14,084 nucleotides of DNA from assembly GCA_034926415.1 (NCBI GenBank), contig JAYFRC010000086.1, forward strand, positions 1 to 14,084, in the 5' to 3' direction. Origin of the DNA: JAYFRC01 sp034926415 (GTDB lineage Bacteria > Bacillota > Clostridia > Oscillospirales > Oscillospiraceae). Every line of letters begins with the position of its first letter. Position 1 is the stretch's first letter. A program made the translations under genes and the position numbers. The notes beneath the pieces are model-generated. The model was not told the origin of the DNA. It saw only the letters and a program-made list of their open reading frames with translations, and searched no databases. Positions 6,713 through 13,110 of this stretch are shown here, piece after piece.

Positions 6713-6741
6713 ACTTTAGCATAAAATAGAACTGGTTGCAA
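6713..6741 (-). promoter_or_regulatory. Promoter of the pheST unit
   Basis: On the minus strand TTGCAA (6741-6736), a 17-bp spacer and TAAAGT (6718-6713) are a plausible promoter, starting transcription near 6706 just before T-box Stem I. Its -35 box is 7 bp from the -35 box of the divergent nnrD promoter. Confidence 0.65.
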
Positions 6742-6748
6742 GTCCAAA

Positions 6749-6777
6749 TTGACGAAAAAGAACGGAAACATTATAAT
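6749..6777 (+). promoter_or_regulatory. Promoter of the nnrD-lipoprotein-alr unit
   Basis: TTGACG (6749-6754), a 17-bp spacer and a perfect TATAAT (6772-6777) form a strong promoter, about 40 bp before the nnrD start codon. It is back to back with the pheST promoter. Confidence 0.87.
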
Positions 6778-6824
6778 AAAGTTATTATTAACGTCATATG
6801 CTCGTCATGGAAAGGACTGTTGTA

Positions 6825-7688
6825 ATGAAAACCGTCGCTGTGAATGAAAAATTTGTCCGCGCCGCGCTGCCGAAACGCGACGAAAACGGTCACAAGGGCG
6901 ACTTCGGAAAGGTCTACGTGCTCGGGGGTAGTCGGGGCTTTACCGGTGCGCCGACGTTTACTGCAAAAGCCGCCGTAAGATGCGGCGCGGGACTTGTGTA
7001 CCTCGGAGTTCCGGAGTGTGTGTACGCGATAGAGGCCTTCAAGAACGACGAGGTCATGGTCTCGCCGCTCCACTGCTTCGACGACGGGATACTCTCAGAC
7101 CTTGCCGTTCCGACTATACTCGGAGCCGTGAAAGACTGCGGCATTGTTGCCGCCGGGCCAGGGCTCGGCCGCGGCGCCGGGGTAAAGGCCGCTGTCAAGG
7201 CGCTTATTAAATGGAGCGGAAAGCCGCTCGTGCTGGACGCCGATGCGCTGTTTGTGGTGAAGGACGAAAAGGAGCTGCTTTCAAACAGAAAAGAGCTCAC
7301 CGTGCTGACGCCGCACGAGGGCGAGTTCGCGCGTCTCGGCTACGCGGGAGAGGCGGACACGCGCGAGAAGAGAGCAAGGAGAGCCGCTGCGGAGCTTAAG
7401 TGCGTCGTCGTTCTCAAGGGGCACGAGACGCTGACGGCTTTTTCAGACGGGACTATATTCAAAAACACCACCGGGAATTCCGGCATGGCCAAGGGCGGCA
7501 GCGGAGATGTGCTTACAGGCATGGTAGCGGCTCTGCTCGCGCAGGGCATCGCACCTGAAAAAGCCGTTCCGGCGGCGGTCTGGCTGCACGGACGCGCCGG
7601 GGATATAGCGGCGGCGAGGCTAGGCGAATATTCGATGACGCCGTCGGATATGCTCGGCTCTATCCCCGAGGCGATGAAAGATTATTGA
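6825..7688 (+). CDS. nnrD: ADP-dependent (S)-NAD(P)H-hydrate dehydratase
   Basis: A metabolite-repair enzyme that restores damaged (hydrated) NADH and NADPH with ADP as energy source; cytoplasmic, ribokinase-like fold. At 287 residues it is a stand-alone C-terminal YjeF domain without the NnrE epimerase. Family blocks are HKGDFGKVYVLGGSRGFTGA (23-42), AAGPGLG (109-115), LDADAL (137-142), LTPHEGEFARL (161-171), VVLKGHETL (195-203) and the nucleotide-binding catalytic loop GMAKGGSGDVLTG (220-232). I chose the ATG at 6825, with AAAGGA 8 nt upstream; two earlier in-frame ATGs lack a suitable site. The lipoprotein gene begins 17 bp downstream. nnrD is commonly found next to alr in Firmicutes. Where NnrE is encoded cannot be told from this window. 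Confidence 0.93.
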   Translation: MKTVAVNEKFVRAALPKRDENGHKGDFGKVYVLGGSRGFTGAPTFTAKAAVRCGAGLVYLGVPECVYAIEAFKNDEVMVSPLHCFDDGILSDLAVPTILGAVKDCGIVAAGPGLGRGAGVKAAVKALIKWSGKPLVLDADALFVVKDEKELLSNRKELTVLTPHEGEFARLGYAGEADTREKRARRAAAELKCVVVLKGHETLTAFSDGTIFKNTTGNSGMAKGGSGDVLTGMVAALLAQGIAPEKAVPAAVWLHGRAGDIAAARLGEYSMTPSDMLGSIPEAMKDY

Positions 7689-7705
7689 AATAAAGGAGGA
7701 TATTT

Positions 7706-8302
7706 GTGCGCAGAACATTGTTTTGTGTACAGATGATATGCGTGCTTTTCATGATAGCCGGCTGCGGCACGGGAAAGACGGACGGGGAATACGCGGCAAT
7801 ACAGCAGCGATGGGAAACGCTCAAAAACTGTTCAATGACGGCCGAGGTCGAGTGCCTCGGCGACGAGGCGCAGAAATACACGCTTTCCTGTCAGTGGGAA
7901 AACGGCGGGGAGTCGACCGTCACGGTCGAGGAGCCTGACGAGCTCGCAGGGATAACGGCGTCATTTGACGGGGAGGATATGTCGCTCATATTCGACGGAG
8001 CGGCGCTCGCGGCGGGGAAGATAGGCAGCGGAGAGCTATCGCCCGCGTCATGCCTGCCGATGATTATGGACGCCGTGCGCGACGGGTATATGCTTGAAAA
8101 GAGCAGGGAGGAATACGGCGGAGCGGACGCTTCCCGCGTGACATTTGACACTACGGGCGAAGACGGACAGAAGATAGATTATACCGTATGGTTCGGCGAC
8201 GGCGATACGCCGCTCGCGGCGGAAATATCCGAGGACGGGAACATGATTTTCAAAGGGGAATTTACTAATTTCGAATTTGGTGATACAATACAGAACACAT
8301 AA
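7706..8302 (+). CDS. Small lipoprotein, positional counterpart of GerS/YdcC before alr
   Basis: A 198-residue lipoprotein. It starts with GTG at 7706, supported by AAAGGAGGA five bases upstream. Residues 1-19 are a hydrophobic signal with two arginines, ending in the lipobox IAGC with Cys20 as the lipidated residue. The mature part begins with a helix-forming segment (GEYAAIQQRWETLKNCSM) and continues as alternating strands (CLGDEAQKYTLSCQW, STVTVEEP, ITASFDGEDMSLIFDG, ASRVTFDT, KIDYTVWFGD, AAEISEDGNMIFKGEFTNFEF), a pattern consistent with a LolA/LolB-like beta half-barrel. In Bacillus the LolA-like YdcC and in Clostridioides difficile the germination lipoprotein GerS (partner of CwlD in cortex modification) lie directly before alr. 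Equivalence here rests on position, size and lipobox, not on a sequence match. Confidence 0.85.
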   Translation: MRRTLFCVQMICVLFMIAGCGTGKTDGEYAAIQQRWETLKNCSMTAEVECLGDEAQKYTLSCQWENGGESTVTVEEPDELAGITASFDGEDMSLIFDGAALAAGKIGSGELSPASCLPMIMDAVRDGYMLEKSREEYGGADASRVTFDTTGEDGQKIDYTVWFGDGDTPLAAEISEDGNMIFKGEFTNFEFGDTIQNT

Positions 8303-8343
8303 CTGCGGCTATAGTCGCCATAATACGGGGGCATAAACGACCG

Positions 8344-9522
8344 ATGAAGACTACGCTCAGAAGAACATGGGCCGAGATAAATCTCGACAATCTCATTTAT
8401 AATTATAAAACGATACGCGAAACGCTGCGCGCGAAGACCGGCGCCGATACTAAATTCCTCGGCGTGGTAAAGGCGGACGCTTACGGACACGGCGCGGTTC
8501 AGGTTGCCCGCGTGCTCGAGGAAGAGGGCGCGGAGTATCTCGCGGTCTCAAATTTTGACGAGGCGCGCGACCTTAGAAACCACGGCATCGCTCTGCCGAT
8601 ACTCCTGCTCGGCTATACGCCGGCGGAGCTTACACCGCTGCTCATTGCCAACCGCGTAACCCAGGCGGTATACAGCGAGGAATCCGCGCGCGACTTTTCA
8701 GCCGAAGCGCAGAAGTGCGGCGGCGAGCTCAAGGTACATATTAAGCTCGACACCGGAATGTCGCGCCTCGGCTTTCAATGCGACGACGCACACGAGGGCG
8801 CGAGCATGGAGGCTGTGGAGCGCGTGTGCGCGCTTCCTGCGCTTGATATAGAGGGCGCGTTTATGCACTTTGCTGTGTCCGACGAGGACGGCGACGACAA
8901 CGCGCGTTATACTCGCGCTCAGTACGAGAGATTTTGCGGCGCACTGAAGGAACTGGAAAACAATGGGATAAAATTTAGGATACGCCACTGCGCCAACTCC
9001 GGAGCCGCGCTCTATTATCCGGAGTACGCCATGGACATGATCCGTCCGGGAATACTGCTTTACGGCCTGACAGAGATGTCTGAAAAAATGGGGCTTAGGC
9101 CCGTGATGACGCTCAAGACGACTATAGGAAGCATCAAGGAGATGGAGGCCGGAACCGATATAAGCTACGGCCGTACCTTTGAGACTGACTCGCACAGCCG
9201 CATAGCGGTTATCCCCATAGGCTACGCCGACGGATTTTTCCGCAGCCTGTCAAATAACTATTCCGTACTTACAAAATATGGAAAAGCGCCGATACGCGGC
9301 CGGATATGCATGGATATGTGCATGATAGACGTGACGGACTACCCGGATATAAAGGTCGGGGACGAGGTCGAGGTATTTGGCGAACATCTTCCCTGCAACG
9401 AGACGGCAAAGGCTGCGAACACCATACCATACGAGCTCGTCTGCGCCGTTTCCAAGCGCGTTCCGCGCGAGTATATGCGCGGCGGCAAGGTCATAGCAAA
9501 AGAGCTCTGGATAAAGGAATAA
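8344..9522 (+). CDS. alr: Alanine racemase
   Basis: A PLP enzyme that interconverts L- and D-alanine, supplying D-alanine for peptidoglycan; 392 residues, normal length. The PLP lysine is Lys43 in VVKADAYGHG (41-50). Further blocks are DTGMSRLGF (136-144), the HCANSGA segment (215-221), RPGILLYG (234-241), the catalytic tyrosine Tyr275 in ISYGRTF, IGYADGF and the C-terminal GRICMDMCMIDVT motif. The ATG at 8344 is preceded by CGGGGGC about 11 nt upstream, a rather distant site; there is no better start, since the family N-terminus (RRTWAEINLDNL) begins here. The gap to the lipoprotein gene is 41 bp without promoter or terminator, so the two are probably co-transcribed. No terminator is visible after the gene, so reading may continue towards mazF. 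Confidence 0.97.
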   Translation: MKTTLRRTWAEINLDNLIYNYKTIRETLRAKTGADTKFLGVVKADAYGHGAVQVARVLEEEGAEYLAVSNFDEARDLRNHGIALPILLLGYTPAELTPLLIANRVTQAVYSEESARDFSAEAQKCGGELKVHIKLDTGMSRLGFQCDDAHEGASMEAVERVCALPALDIEGAFMHFAVSDEDGDDNARYTRAQYERFCGALKELENNGIKFRIRHCANSGAALYYPEYAMDMIRPGILLYGLTEMSEKMGLRPVMTLKTTIGSIKEMEAGTDISYGRTFETDSHSRIAVIPIGYADGFFRSLSNNYSVLTKYGKAPIRGRICMDMCMIDVTDYPDIKVGDEVEVFGEHLPCNETAKAANTIPYELVCAVSKRVPREYMRGGKVIAKELWIKE

Positions 9523-9832
9523 AATCCCGCCGAAAAAGCTTGCGGTCCGCCGCATGGTACGATTTATCCGTCCGCATATAGATAAATCGCATGGTTTACG
9601 TGTTGCGGCCAAAGTGATCTGCATTTGTTTCTTCGTTCTGGCTCGAAACTCCGCGAGGTTGCTATAAGCTGAAAGGACTGAACACGGACGGTCCGCCGCC
9701 GGCATAGGATATACGGGGCGGCGACATCCGGAATTTAATACGCTTGCAAAGTATAAATTCCGCAGTTGCGTGGGAGAATGATACTGGCGGCGCGAAAGCG
9801 CGCAGACTTTCTTCCGGCGGAGTGTGAACTGT
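9523..9832. other. 310-bp gap before mazF with several hairpins; no antitoxin gene
   Basis: All three forward frames are closed or give only a 37-aa ORF without ribosome site (9554), so no MazE-like gene is present. The stretch instead holds inverted repeats: CGATTTATC/GATAAATCG (9560-9568 with 9581-9589); GTCCGCCGCC/GGCGGCGAC with one bulge (9691-9700 with 9717-9725); CGGAATTTAATAC/GTATAAATTCCG with one bulge (9729-9741 with 9751-9762); and GCGC-GAAA-GCGC (9790-9801). CGGTCCGCCGC occurs twice directly (9543-9553, 9689-9699). None has the T-run of a terminator and I recognise no named RNA family or clear promoter. Confidence 0.6.
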
Positions 9833-10198
9833 GTGGATACGAACGTCAAAAGAGGCGACATATATTATGCCGACCTGAGCCCCGTTGTCGGGAGCGAGCA
9901 GGGCGGCGTGCGCCCGGTGCTTATCGTTCAGAACGATACTGGCAACCGGTTCAGTCCTACCGTCATAGCGGCGGCCATTACCTCGCAGATAAACAAATCC
10001 AAACTGCCAACGCATATAGAACTCTCGGCGCAGAAGTACGGACTAAGCAAGGACTCAGTCGTGCTTCTCGAGCAGATACGCACGCTCGACAAGCGGCGGT
10101 TGAGAGAGAAAATGGGCAGGGCGGACGACGAACTCATGAACAGAGTCGATTCGGCGATAGCCGTCAGTTTTGGACTTCCGAACGACAGACTCGTTTGA
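9833..10198 (+). CDS. mazF: MazF/EndoA (NdoA) type mRNA endoribonuclease toxin
   Basis: A PemK/MazF-fold ribonuclease, 121 residues, colinear with Bacillus EndoA: VKRGDIYYADLSPVVGSEQG (5-24), GGVRPVLIVQND (24-35), FSPTVIAAAITSQINKSKLP (40-59), the DSVVLLEQIRTLDKRRL block (74-90). The residues equivalent to catalytic Arg25 and Thr48 of EndoA are Arg27 and Thr50, so it is likely active. I chose the GTG at 9833, about 10 nt after a GGCGGAG site; a GTG three codons earlier (9824) is possible but lies too close to that site. Firmicutes relatives cut single-stranded RNA at UACAU. It follows alr as in Bacillus, yet the antitoxin gene normally between them is absent. Whether an antitoxin is encoded elsewhere is unknown. 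Confidence 0.93.
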   Translation: MDTNVKRGDIYYADLSPVVGSEQGGVRPVLIVQNDTGNRFSPTVIAAAITSQINKSKLPTHIELSAQKYGLSKDSVVLLEQIRTLDKRRLREKMGRADDELMNRVDSAIAVSFGLPNDRLV

Positions 10199-10203
10199 CA
10201 GCC

Positions 10204-10243
10204 GTGCGCGGGGCGGGTACATAGACGTGCCCTCTCCGCGTAC
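10204..10243 (+). other. Two-helix hairpin between mazF and the next gene, with a UACAU in it
   Basis: An 8-bp helix (10204-10211 with 10236-10243, one G-U) and a 6-bp helix (10215-10220 with 10227-10232) are stacked across a symmetric 3x3 internal loop, loop ATAGAC. No T-run follows, so it is not a classical terminator. TACAT (10218-10222) runs from the upper stem into the loop and equals the recognition pentamer of Firmicutes MazF. It may be a processing or stability element; this is inference. Confidence 0.5.
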
Positions 10244-10273
10244 GCGAAACGAAAGAAAGGAATATTCATAACG

Positions 10274-10768
10274 ATGAAAAAGAAATGGTACATGCGCCTC
10301 GCCGTACTGCTGCTCGTAAGCCTGACTGTCGGTACCATAGCCGTCGCCGCGGCAAGTGCCGGTTCCTCGGATGACCCGCTCGTGACATTGAGCTATCTAA
10401 ACAATACATACACCGATTCAATCATGAATAAGGTGGACAGCAAGATAACCACTCGCAATTCAGCGCTTGAGAGCAAGTTTTCAGGTTCATCCGGTTCGTC
10501 TTCGGCGACGTTTGAGCTCGTCACGCTGACAAGCGGGAAAACGCTCATGGGCGATATCGGGACCGAGTTCCTGCTCCGCGTGGGCACCGCGACCTGCGTC
10601 GCGGATTCGTCGCCCGGGCTCGTCGATACGACCGACGGGACGACGATAAATTCCGGCGCGTCGCTGACGAAGAACCATCTTTATATGGCTACCATCGAAA
10701 ATCGCGGGTTCAAAGCCACCGCGGCCACGGTCAAGGTAATGGTAAGGGGAACGTACACCGTTTCGTAA
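10274..10768 (+). CDS. Exported protein of unknown function, 164 aa
   Basis: I do not recognise a named family, although the general pattern (SDDPLVTLSYLNNTY after the signal peptide, then a glycine-rich GKTLMGDIGTEFLLRVGTA block) resembles small exported proteins I associate with Clostridia. Residues 1-28 are a signal peptide (KKKWYMR, hydrophobic core, VAAASA). A short predicted helix (about 38-70, DSIMNKVDSKITTRNSALESKF) and a serine/glycine linker (70-78) lead to a beta-rich C-terminal domain of about 85 residues. One Cys (108) is present, no lipobox. AAAGGA lies 12 nt before the ATG. The gap to mazF is 75 bp with a hairpin but no terminator; a strong terminator follows, so it may be the last gene of the alr-mazF unit. 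Confidence 0.82.
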   Translation: MKKKWYMRLAVLLLVSLTVGTIAVAAASAGSSDDPLVTLSYLNNTYTDSIMNKVDSKITTRNSALESKFSGSSGSSSATFELVTLTSGKTLMGDIGTEFLLRVGTATCVADSSPGLVDTTDGTTINSGASLTKNHLYMATIENRGFKATAATVKVMVRGTYTVS

Positions 10769-10784
10769 AGGCGAATTATTCACG

Positions 10785-10820
10785 CCGCCCGCGCATATAT
10801 ATGCGCGGGCGGTATTTTTT
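10785..10820 (+). terminator. Strong intrinsic terminator after the 164-aa exported protein gene
   Basis: A perfect 28-bp palindrome (10785-10812, arms CCGCCCGCGCATAT) is followed by TATTTTTT. It closes the plus-strand series of genes that began at nnrD. Confidence 0.93.
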
Positions 10821-10838
10821 GTTCAGGGAGGGGCGGCT

Positions 10839-11360
10839 ATGGAAGTCAAACGGAATGGAGCGACCTGCGGCAGCGCGTCGCTTACGCCGATGGGGCTGTA
10901 TATGCGCGTGCGCGTAGAGTACAATCTTGCTGAGAAAACCGTGCTGCGCGCGTATCTTCGCGGCGACAGGGGAATGATCCGGCTCGGCGTGCCGGCGCCG
11001 GAGAAGGGAAGGTACCTCCTTGCGAGAGATATGACGGCGCGCGAGGTAAGCACGGCCGGGACTCCGCTGGAAGTGCTGCTTCTCGCCGAAGGCGAGAGCG
11101 GAGCCAGAGCAGGGGACGGCGGATGGAGGACGCTCGAGTATCCTGAAATGTTCTTTTCGCGGCGGGAAAACGAGCTCGTAGGGCGGAGGGACTGCCTTGG
11201 TCAAAGCGGAAGCGGGTTCAAAAGCATAGCCATACCCTATTCGCAGGCCAGACCGTTTCCTCTCGTCAGATATTTCTGCTTTGCGAAGGTCGAGCCCATA
11301 GGCGGCAAATATTACACGATATATTCCTTTGACGATGGGGAAAGGCCAGTGGTGCGGTAG
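10839..11360 (+). CDS. Cytoplasmic protein of unknown function, 173 aa
   Basis: I do not recognise a named family. The ATG at 10839 has GGGAGGGG five bases upstream, a strong ribosome site, and the frame stays open for 173 residues, which supports a real gene. There is no signal peptide or membrane segment. The N-terminal half alternates strands (SLTPMGLYMRVRVEYNL, TVLRAYLRGDRGMIRLGVPA, GRYLLARDMTAREV), consistent with a small beta domain at about 10-70. The C-terminal half contains SGFKSIAIPYSQARPFPLVR and ends in a YYTIYSFDDGERPVVR strand. Two Cys occur in the C-terminal half (118, 146) and one near the N-terminus. It lies between the terminator at 10785-10820 and the nrdR promoter, so it is read alone or by read-through. 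No function can be given. Confidence 0.75.
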   Translation: MEVKRNGATCGSASLTPMGLYMRVRVEYNLAEKTVLRAYLRGDRGMIRLGVPAPEKGRYLLARDMTAREVSTAGTPLEVLLLAEGESGARAGDGGWRTLEYPEMFFSRRENELVGRRDCLGQSGSGFKSIAIPYSQARPFPLVRYFCFAKVEPIGGKYYTIYSFDDGERPVVR

Positions 11361-11423
11361 AAACTTTTGGTGAACTGCAACAAAAAACATAATTCCGGAA
11401 CTGTAAAAAAAATCAAAAAATAT

Positions 11424-11469
11424 CTACAATATATAGTAGCTTAATGATATAATACCTTTTATATAGCGC
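11424..11469. promoter_or_regulatory. Two NrdR-box-like sites flanking the nrdR -10 box
   Basis: CTACAATATATAGTAG (11424-11439) is a palindrome with one mismatched pair and resembles the NrdR box ACACwATATATwGTGT, its central twelve bases fitting well. A weaker copy (11454-11469) matches about 11 of 16 positions. Their centres are about 30 bp apart, near three helical turns, as expected of NrdR-box pairs, and the -10 box lies between them. The second site is tentative. Confidence 0.6.
11445..11453 (+). promoter_or_regulatory. Extended -10 promoter of nrdR
   Basis: TGATATAAT contains a perfect TATAAT (11448-11453) with the extended TGN element. The expected -35 position overlaps the first NrdR-box-like palindrome and has no good TTGACA. 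The leader to the ATG is about 60 nt. Confidence 0.7.
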
Positions 11470-11520
11470 GCGGGTGCTTAAACGTGGGGTTTGCTGCGCG
11501 TTACAGGAGGAGGTATTTTT

Positions 11521-11976
11521 ATGAAATGCCCTTTTTGCGGATATAAAGAGAGTAAGGTCATGGATTCCCGCCCCACGGAGGAAGGGAGCTCCATACGCCG
11601 CCGCCGAGAGTGCCTCAAATGCGGAAAGCGCTTTACTACGTATGAGACAGTGGAGAGCATGCCGCTCGTGGTAGTCAAAAAGGACGGGAGCCGTCAGTCA
11701 TTTGAAAGACGCAAGGTGCTTAACGGGATGCTCCGCGCCTGTGAAAAACGTCCGGTGTCGATGGAGACACTGGAGCGACTGACCGACGAGATAGAGCAGG
11801 AGCTCCAGAACTCGCTTGAGCGCGAGATAAATACCGAGCACATCGGCGAGCTTGTAATGGAAAAGCTCAAAGCCGTGGATGAAGTCGCTTATGTGAGGTT
11901 TGCGTCCGTATACCGCCAGTTCAAGGATATAAACACCTTCATGACCGAGCTCAACAAGCTTCTCGACGGGAAATAA
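11521..11976 (+). CDS. nrdR: Transcriptional repressor NrdR
   Basis: An ATP/dATP-sensing repressor of ribonucleotide reductase genes, 151 residues, typical length. The N-terminal zinc ribbon has Cys3, Cys6, Cys31 and Cys34 (MKCPFCG and CLKCGKRF), with the DNA-contacting basic segment SSIRRRREC between. The ATP-cone spans about 49-139, starting with VVVKKDGSRQSFERRKVLNG and including EVAYVRFASVYRQFKD. I chose the ATG at 11521, which follows AGGAGGAGG at 6 nt spacing; the frame is open 10 codons upstream but lacks support. The promoter region holds NrdR-box-like palindromes, so autoregulation is likely. The neighbouring genes are not ribonucleotide reductase genes. The downstream gene is convergent, 13 bp away, with no terminator between them. 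Confidence 0.98.
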   Translation: MKCPFCGYKESKVMDSRPTEEGSSIRRRRECLKCGKRFTTYETVESMPLVVVKKDGSRQSFERRKVLNGMLRACEKRPVSMETLERLTDEIEQELQNSLEREINTEHIGELVMEKLKAVDEVAYVRFASVYRQFKDINTFMTELNKLLDGK

Positions 11977-11989
11977 AGCTCCGCCGCGC

Positions 11990-12385
11990 TCAGAGAATAT
12001 TCTTTATGCTTATTTCCTCTAGCTCTCGCAGCAATCTCAGCTGCGAGAGAAGCTCCGCCGCGTCGGAGCAAAACTCAGCGTCGTCCGCCTCCGCATCGTC
12101 CATCTCTACGCCGAGTGCCCTTAACCGGCAGAAAAGCGATTCCGCATCGTCGAGCGCCTCGTGCTGCATGACGATGTGGAAGTAGGTCTGCTCTCCGAGC
12201 CAGTAATCGTACGCTTTATCGATGTACTTGCCCGCTCCGGACATATCCCCGCTTTCGGCGCAGACCTGAGCCGAGGAGACGAACTCTTCAAGAGCCTGCG
12301 TTTTCCGCGTCACCGTGTCGGCGTTCCAAAGACAGAACACCAGCGCGAGGACGAGCATAGAGGCCGCGAGAAAAAACGGTTTCAT
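11990..12385 (-). CDS. DUF4363 family membrane-anchored protein
   Basis: A 131-residue protein with one N-terminal membrane helix (about 2-20, PFFLAASMLVLALVFCLW), which may stay as an anchor since no clear cleavage site is seen, followed by an extracytoplasmic helical domain (KTQALEEFVSSAQVCAESGD, KYIDKAYDYWLGEQTYFHIVM, DDAESLFCRLRALGVEM, AAELLSQLRLLRELEEISIKNIL). This fits DUF4363, a family of unknown role that is often encoded with DUF421 proteins in Clostridia. I chose the ATG at 12385, with AAAGGAG 10 nt upstream. It begins 7 bp after the DUF421 stop codon, so the two genes are surely one unit and the proteins may work together at the membrane. Three Cys lie outside. No terminator separates it from convergent nrdR. 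Confidence 0.85.
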   Translation of the reverse strand: MKPFFLAASMLVLALVFCLWNADTVTRKTQALEEFVSSAQVCAESGDMSGAGKYIDKAYDYWLGEQTYFHIVMQHEALDDAESLFCRLRALGVEMDDAEADDAEFCSDAAELLSQLRLLRELEEISIKNIL

Positions 12386-12392
12386 AACATTA

Positions 12393-13091
12393 TCACTCCT
12401 TTCGCTTTTCGGCCGCGCCATCTTTCGGAATGAGAAAGACGGTGCCGTTCTGATCTATCGTCATAAGGAACACGTCCTTTTCTGAGACAAGTCCGTGAAG
12501 CTCGATCTGATGGGCGACAAAAGCGCGGTCAAAGCCGTGCTCACGCATGTTCCGGACCATCAGATGACCGTCGCTGACAAGGATCACGGGCAGCACCACG
12601 TTGTCCTCGCTCGCCATTTTGAGCGCGTGCGGAGTGGCGCTCTGAAATGCCGAATACTGGAGAACGGAGAGTTTCCCGTTTGTTTCCAGTATCGCGTATT
12701 TAACGGTGGATATGTCGGCGATACCCTGTTGGCGAAGCTCCTGTATGAGCTCGTCTATTGTAAATCGCGCGGCGCGCATATTCCCCTGCACGGGTTTTCC
12801 GTCCCGGACAACGATGCAGGCCTCGCCGCACATGAGCGAACGGAAGCGCACGAATTTAAGATTCAGTATCGAGATCATTATAGAGACAGAAAGCAGCACT
12901 ATTATCGGGATGAGTCCGTTGAGAAGCGGTATCCCGAAGTCCTGCATAGGCACGACCGCAAGGTCGGATATAAGCAGCGCGAGGACGAGCTCCGACGGCT
13001 CCAGCTCTCCTATCTGGCGTTTTCCCATAAGGCGGAGCCCGACCATTATTATAAAATACAGCAGCAAAGTGCGGACAAAGGCGGTTATCAT
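12393..13091 (-). CDS. DUF421 (YetF-like) membrane protein
   Basis: A 232-residue membrane protein of the YetF/YcaP-type DUF421 family, whose members are found in sporulating Firmicutes; the molecular role is not well defined. Three N-terminal hydrophobic segments (about 2-20, 35-50, 56-78) carry the family pattern MGKRQIGELEPSELVLALLISDLAVVPM. A cytoplasmic alpha/beta part follows with VVRDGKPVQGNMRAARFTIDELIQELRQQGI and VKYAILETNGKLSVL, the typical DUF421 core. I chose the ATG at 13091, which has GGAGG 9 nt upstream; an ATG at 13109 has no ribosome site. The ribosome site lies inside a perfect palindrome, which may limit translation. The DUF4363 gene follows after 7 bp. glmS is divergent, 69 bp away. 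Confidence 0.9.
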   Translation of the reverse strand: MITAFVRTLLLYFIIMVGLRLMGKRQIGELEPSELVLALLISDLAVVPMQDFGIPLLNGLIPIIVLLSVSIMISILNLKFVRFRSLMCGEACIVVRDGKPVQGNMRAARFTIDELIQELRQQGIADISTVKYAILETNGKLSVLQYSAFQSATPHALKMASEDNVVLPVILVSDGHLMVRNMREHGFDRAFVAHQIELHGLVSEKDVFLMTIDQNGTVFLIPKDGAAEKRKE

Positions 13092-13110
13092 ATGCGGAGA
13101 CCTCCGCATA
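13091..13110 (-). promoter_or_regulatory. Palindrome enclosing the DUF421 ribosome binding site
   Basis: Nine-base arms TATGCGGAG (13091-13099) and CTCCGCATA (13102-13110) are perfectly complementary. On the DUF421 mRNA this folds as a stem-loop that hides the GGAGG ribosome site and ends at the start codon. As DNA it is also a candidate operator between the divergent DUF421 and glmS genes. The pairing is seen; regulation is inferred. Confidence 0.55.

Noticed and set aside
6408..6722. Open frame extending pheS by 105 codons upstream
   Set aside because: It is the T-box leader read in frame; the true start at 6407 has a good ribosome site and matches the family N-terminus.
9554..9667. 37-codon plus-strand frame as a possible small antitoxin
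   Set aside because: No ribosome site, no ribbon-helix-helix pattern, and it spans an inverted repeat; I treat the gap as non-coding.
9250..9861. 203-codon minus-strand frame across alr end, the gap and mazF start
   Set aside because: Overlaps two secure genes, no ribosome site, no recognisable protein pattern; openness is explained by base composition.
10204..10243. Hairpin after mazF as an intrinsic terminator
   Set aside because: Stable stem but followed by GAAACGAAAG, without a T-run.
11977..12062. Direct repeat AGCTCCGCCGCG at 11977-11988 and 12051-12062
   Set aside because: One copy is coding sequence of DUF4363, the other is in the 13-bp gap and its edges; GC-rich 12-mer that may be chance, with no further structure.
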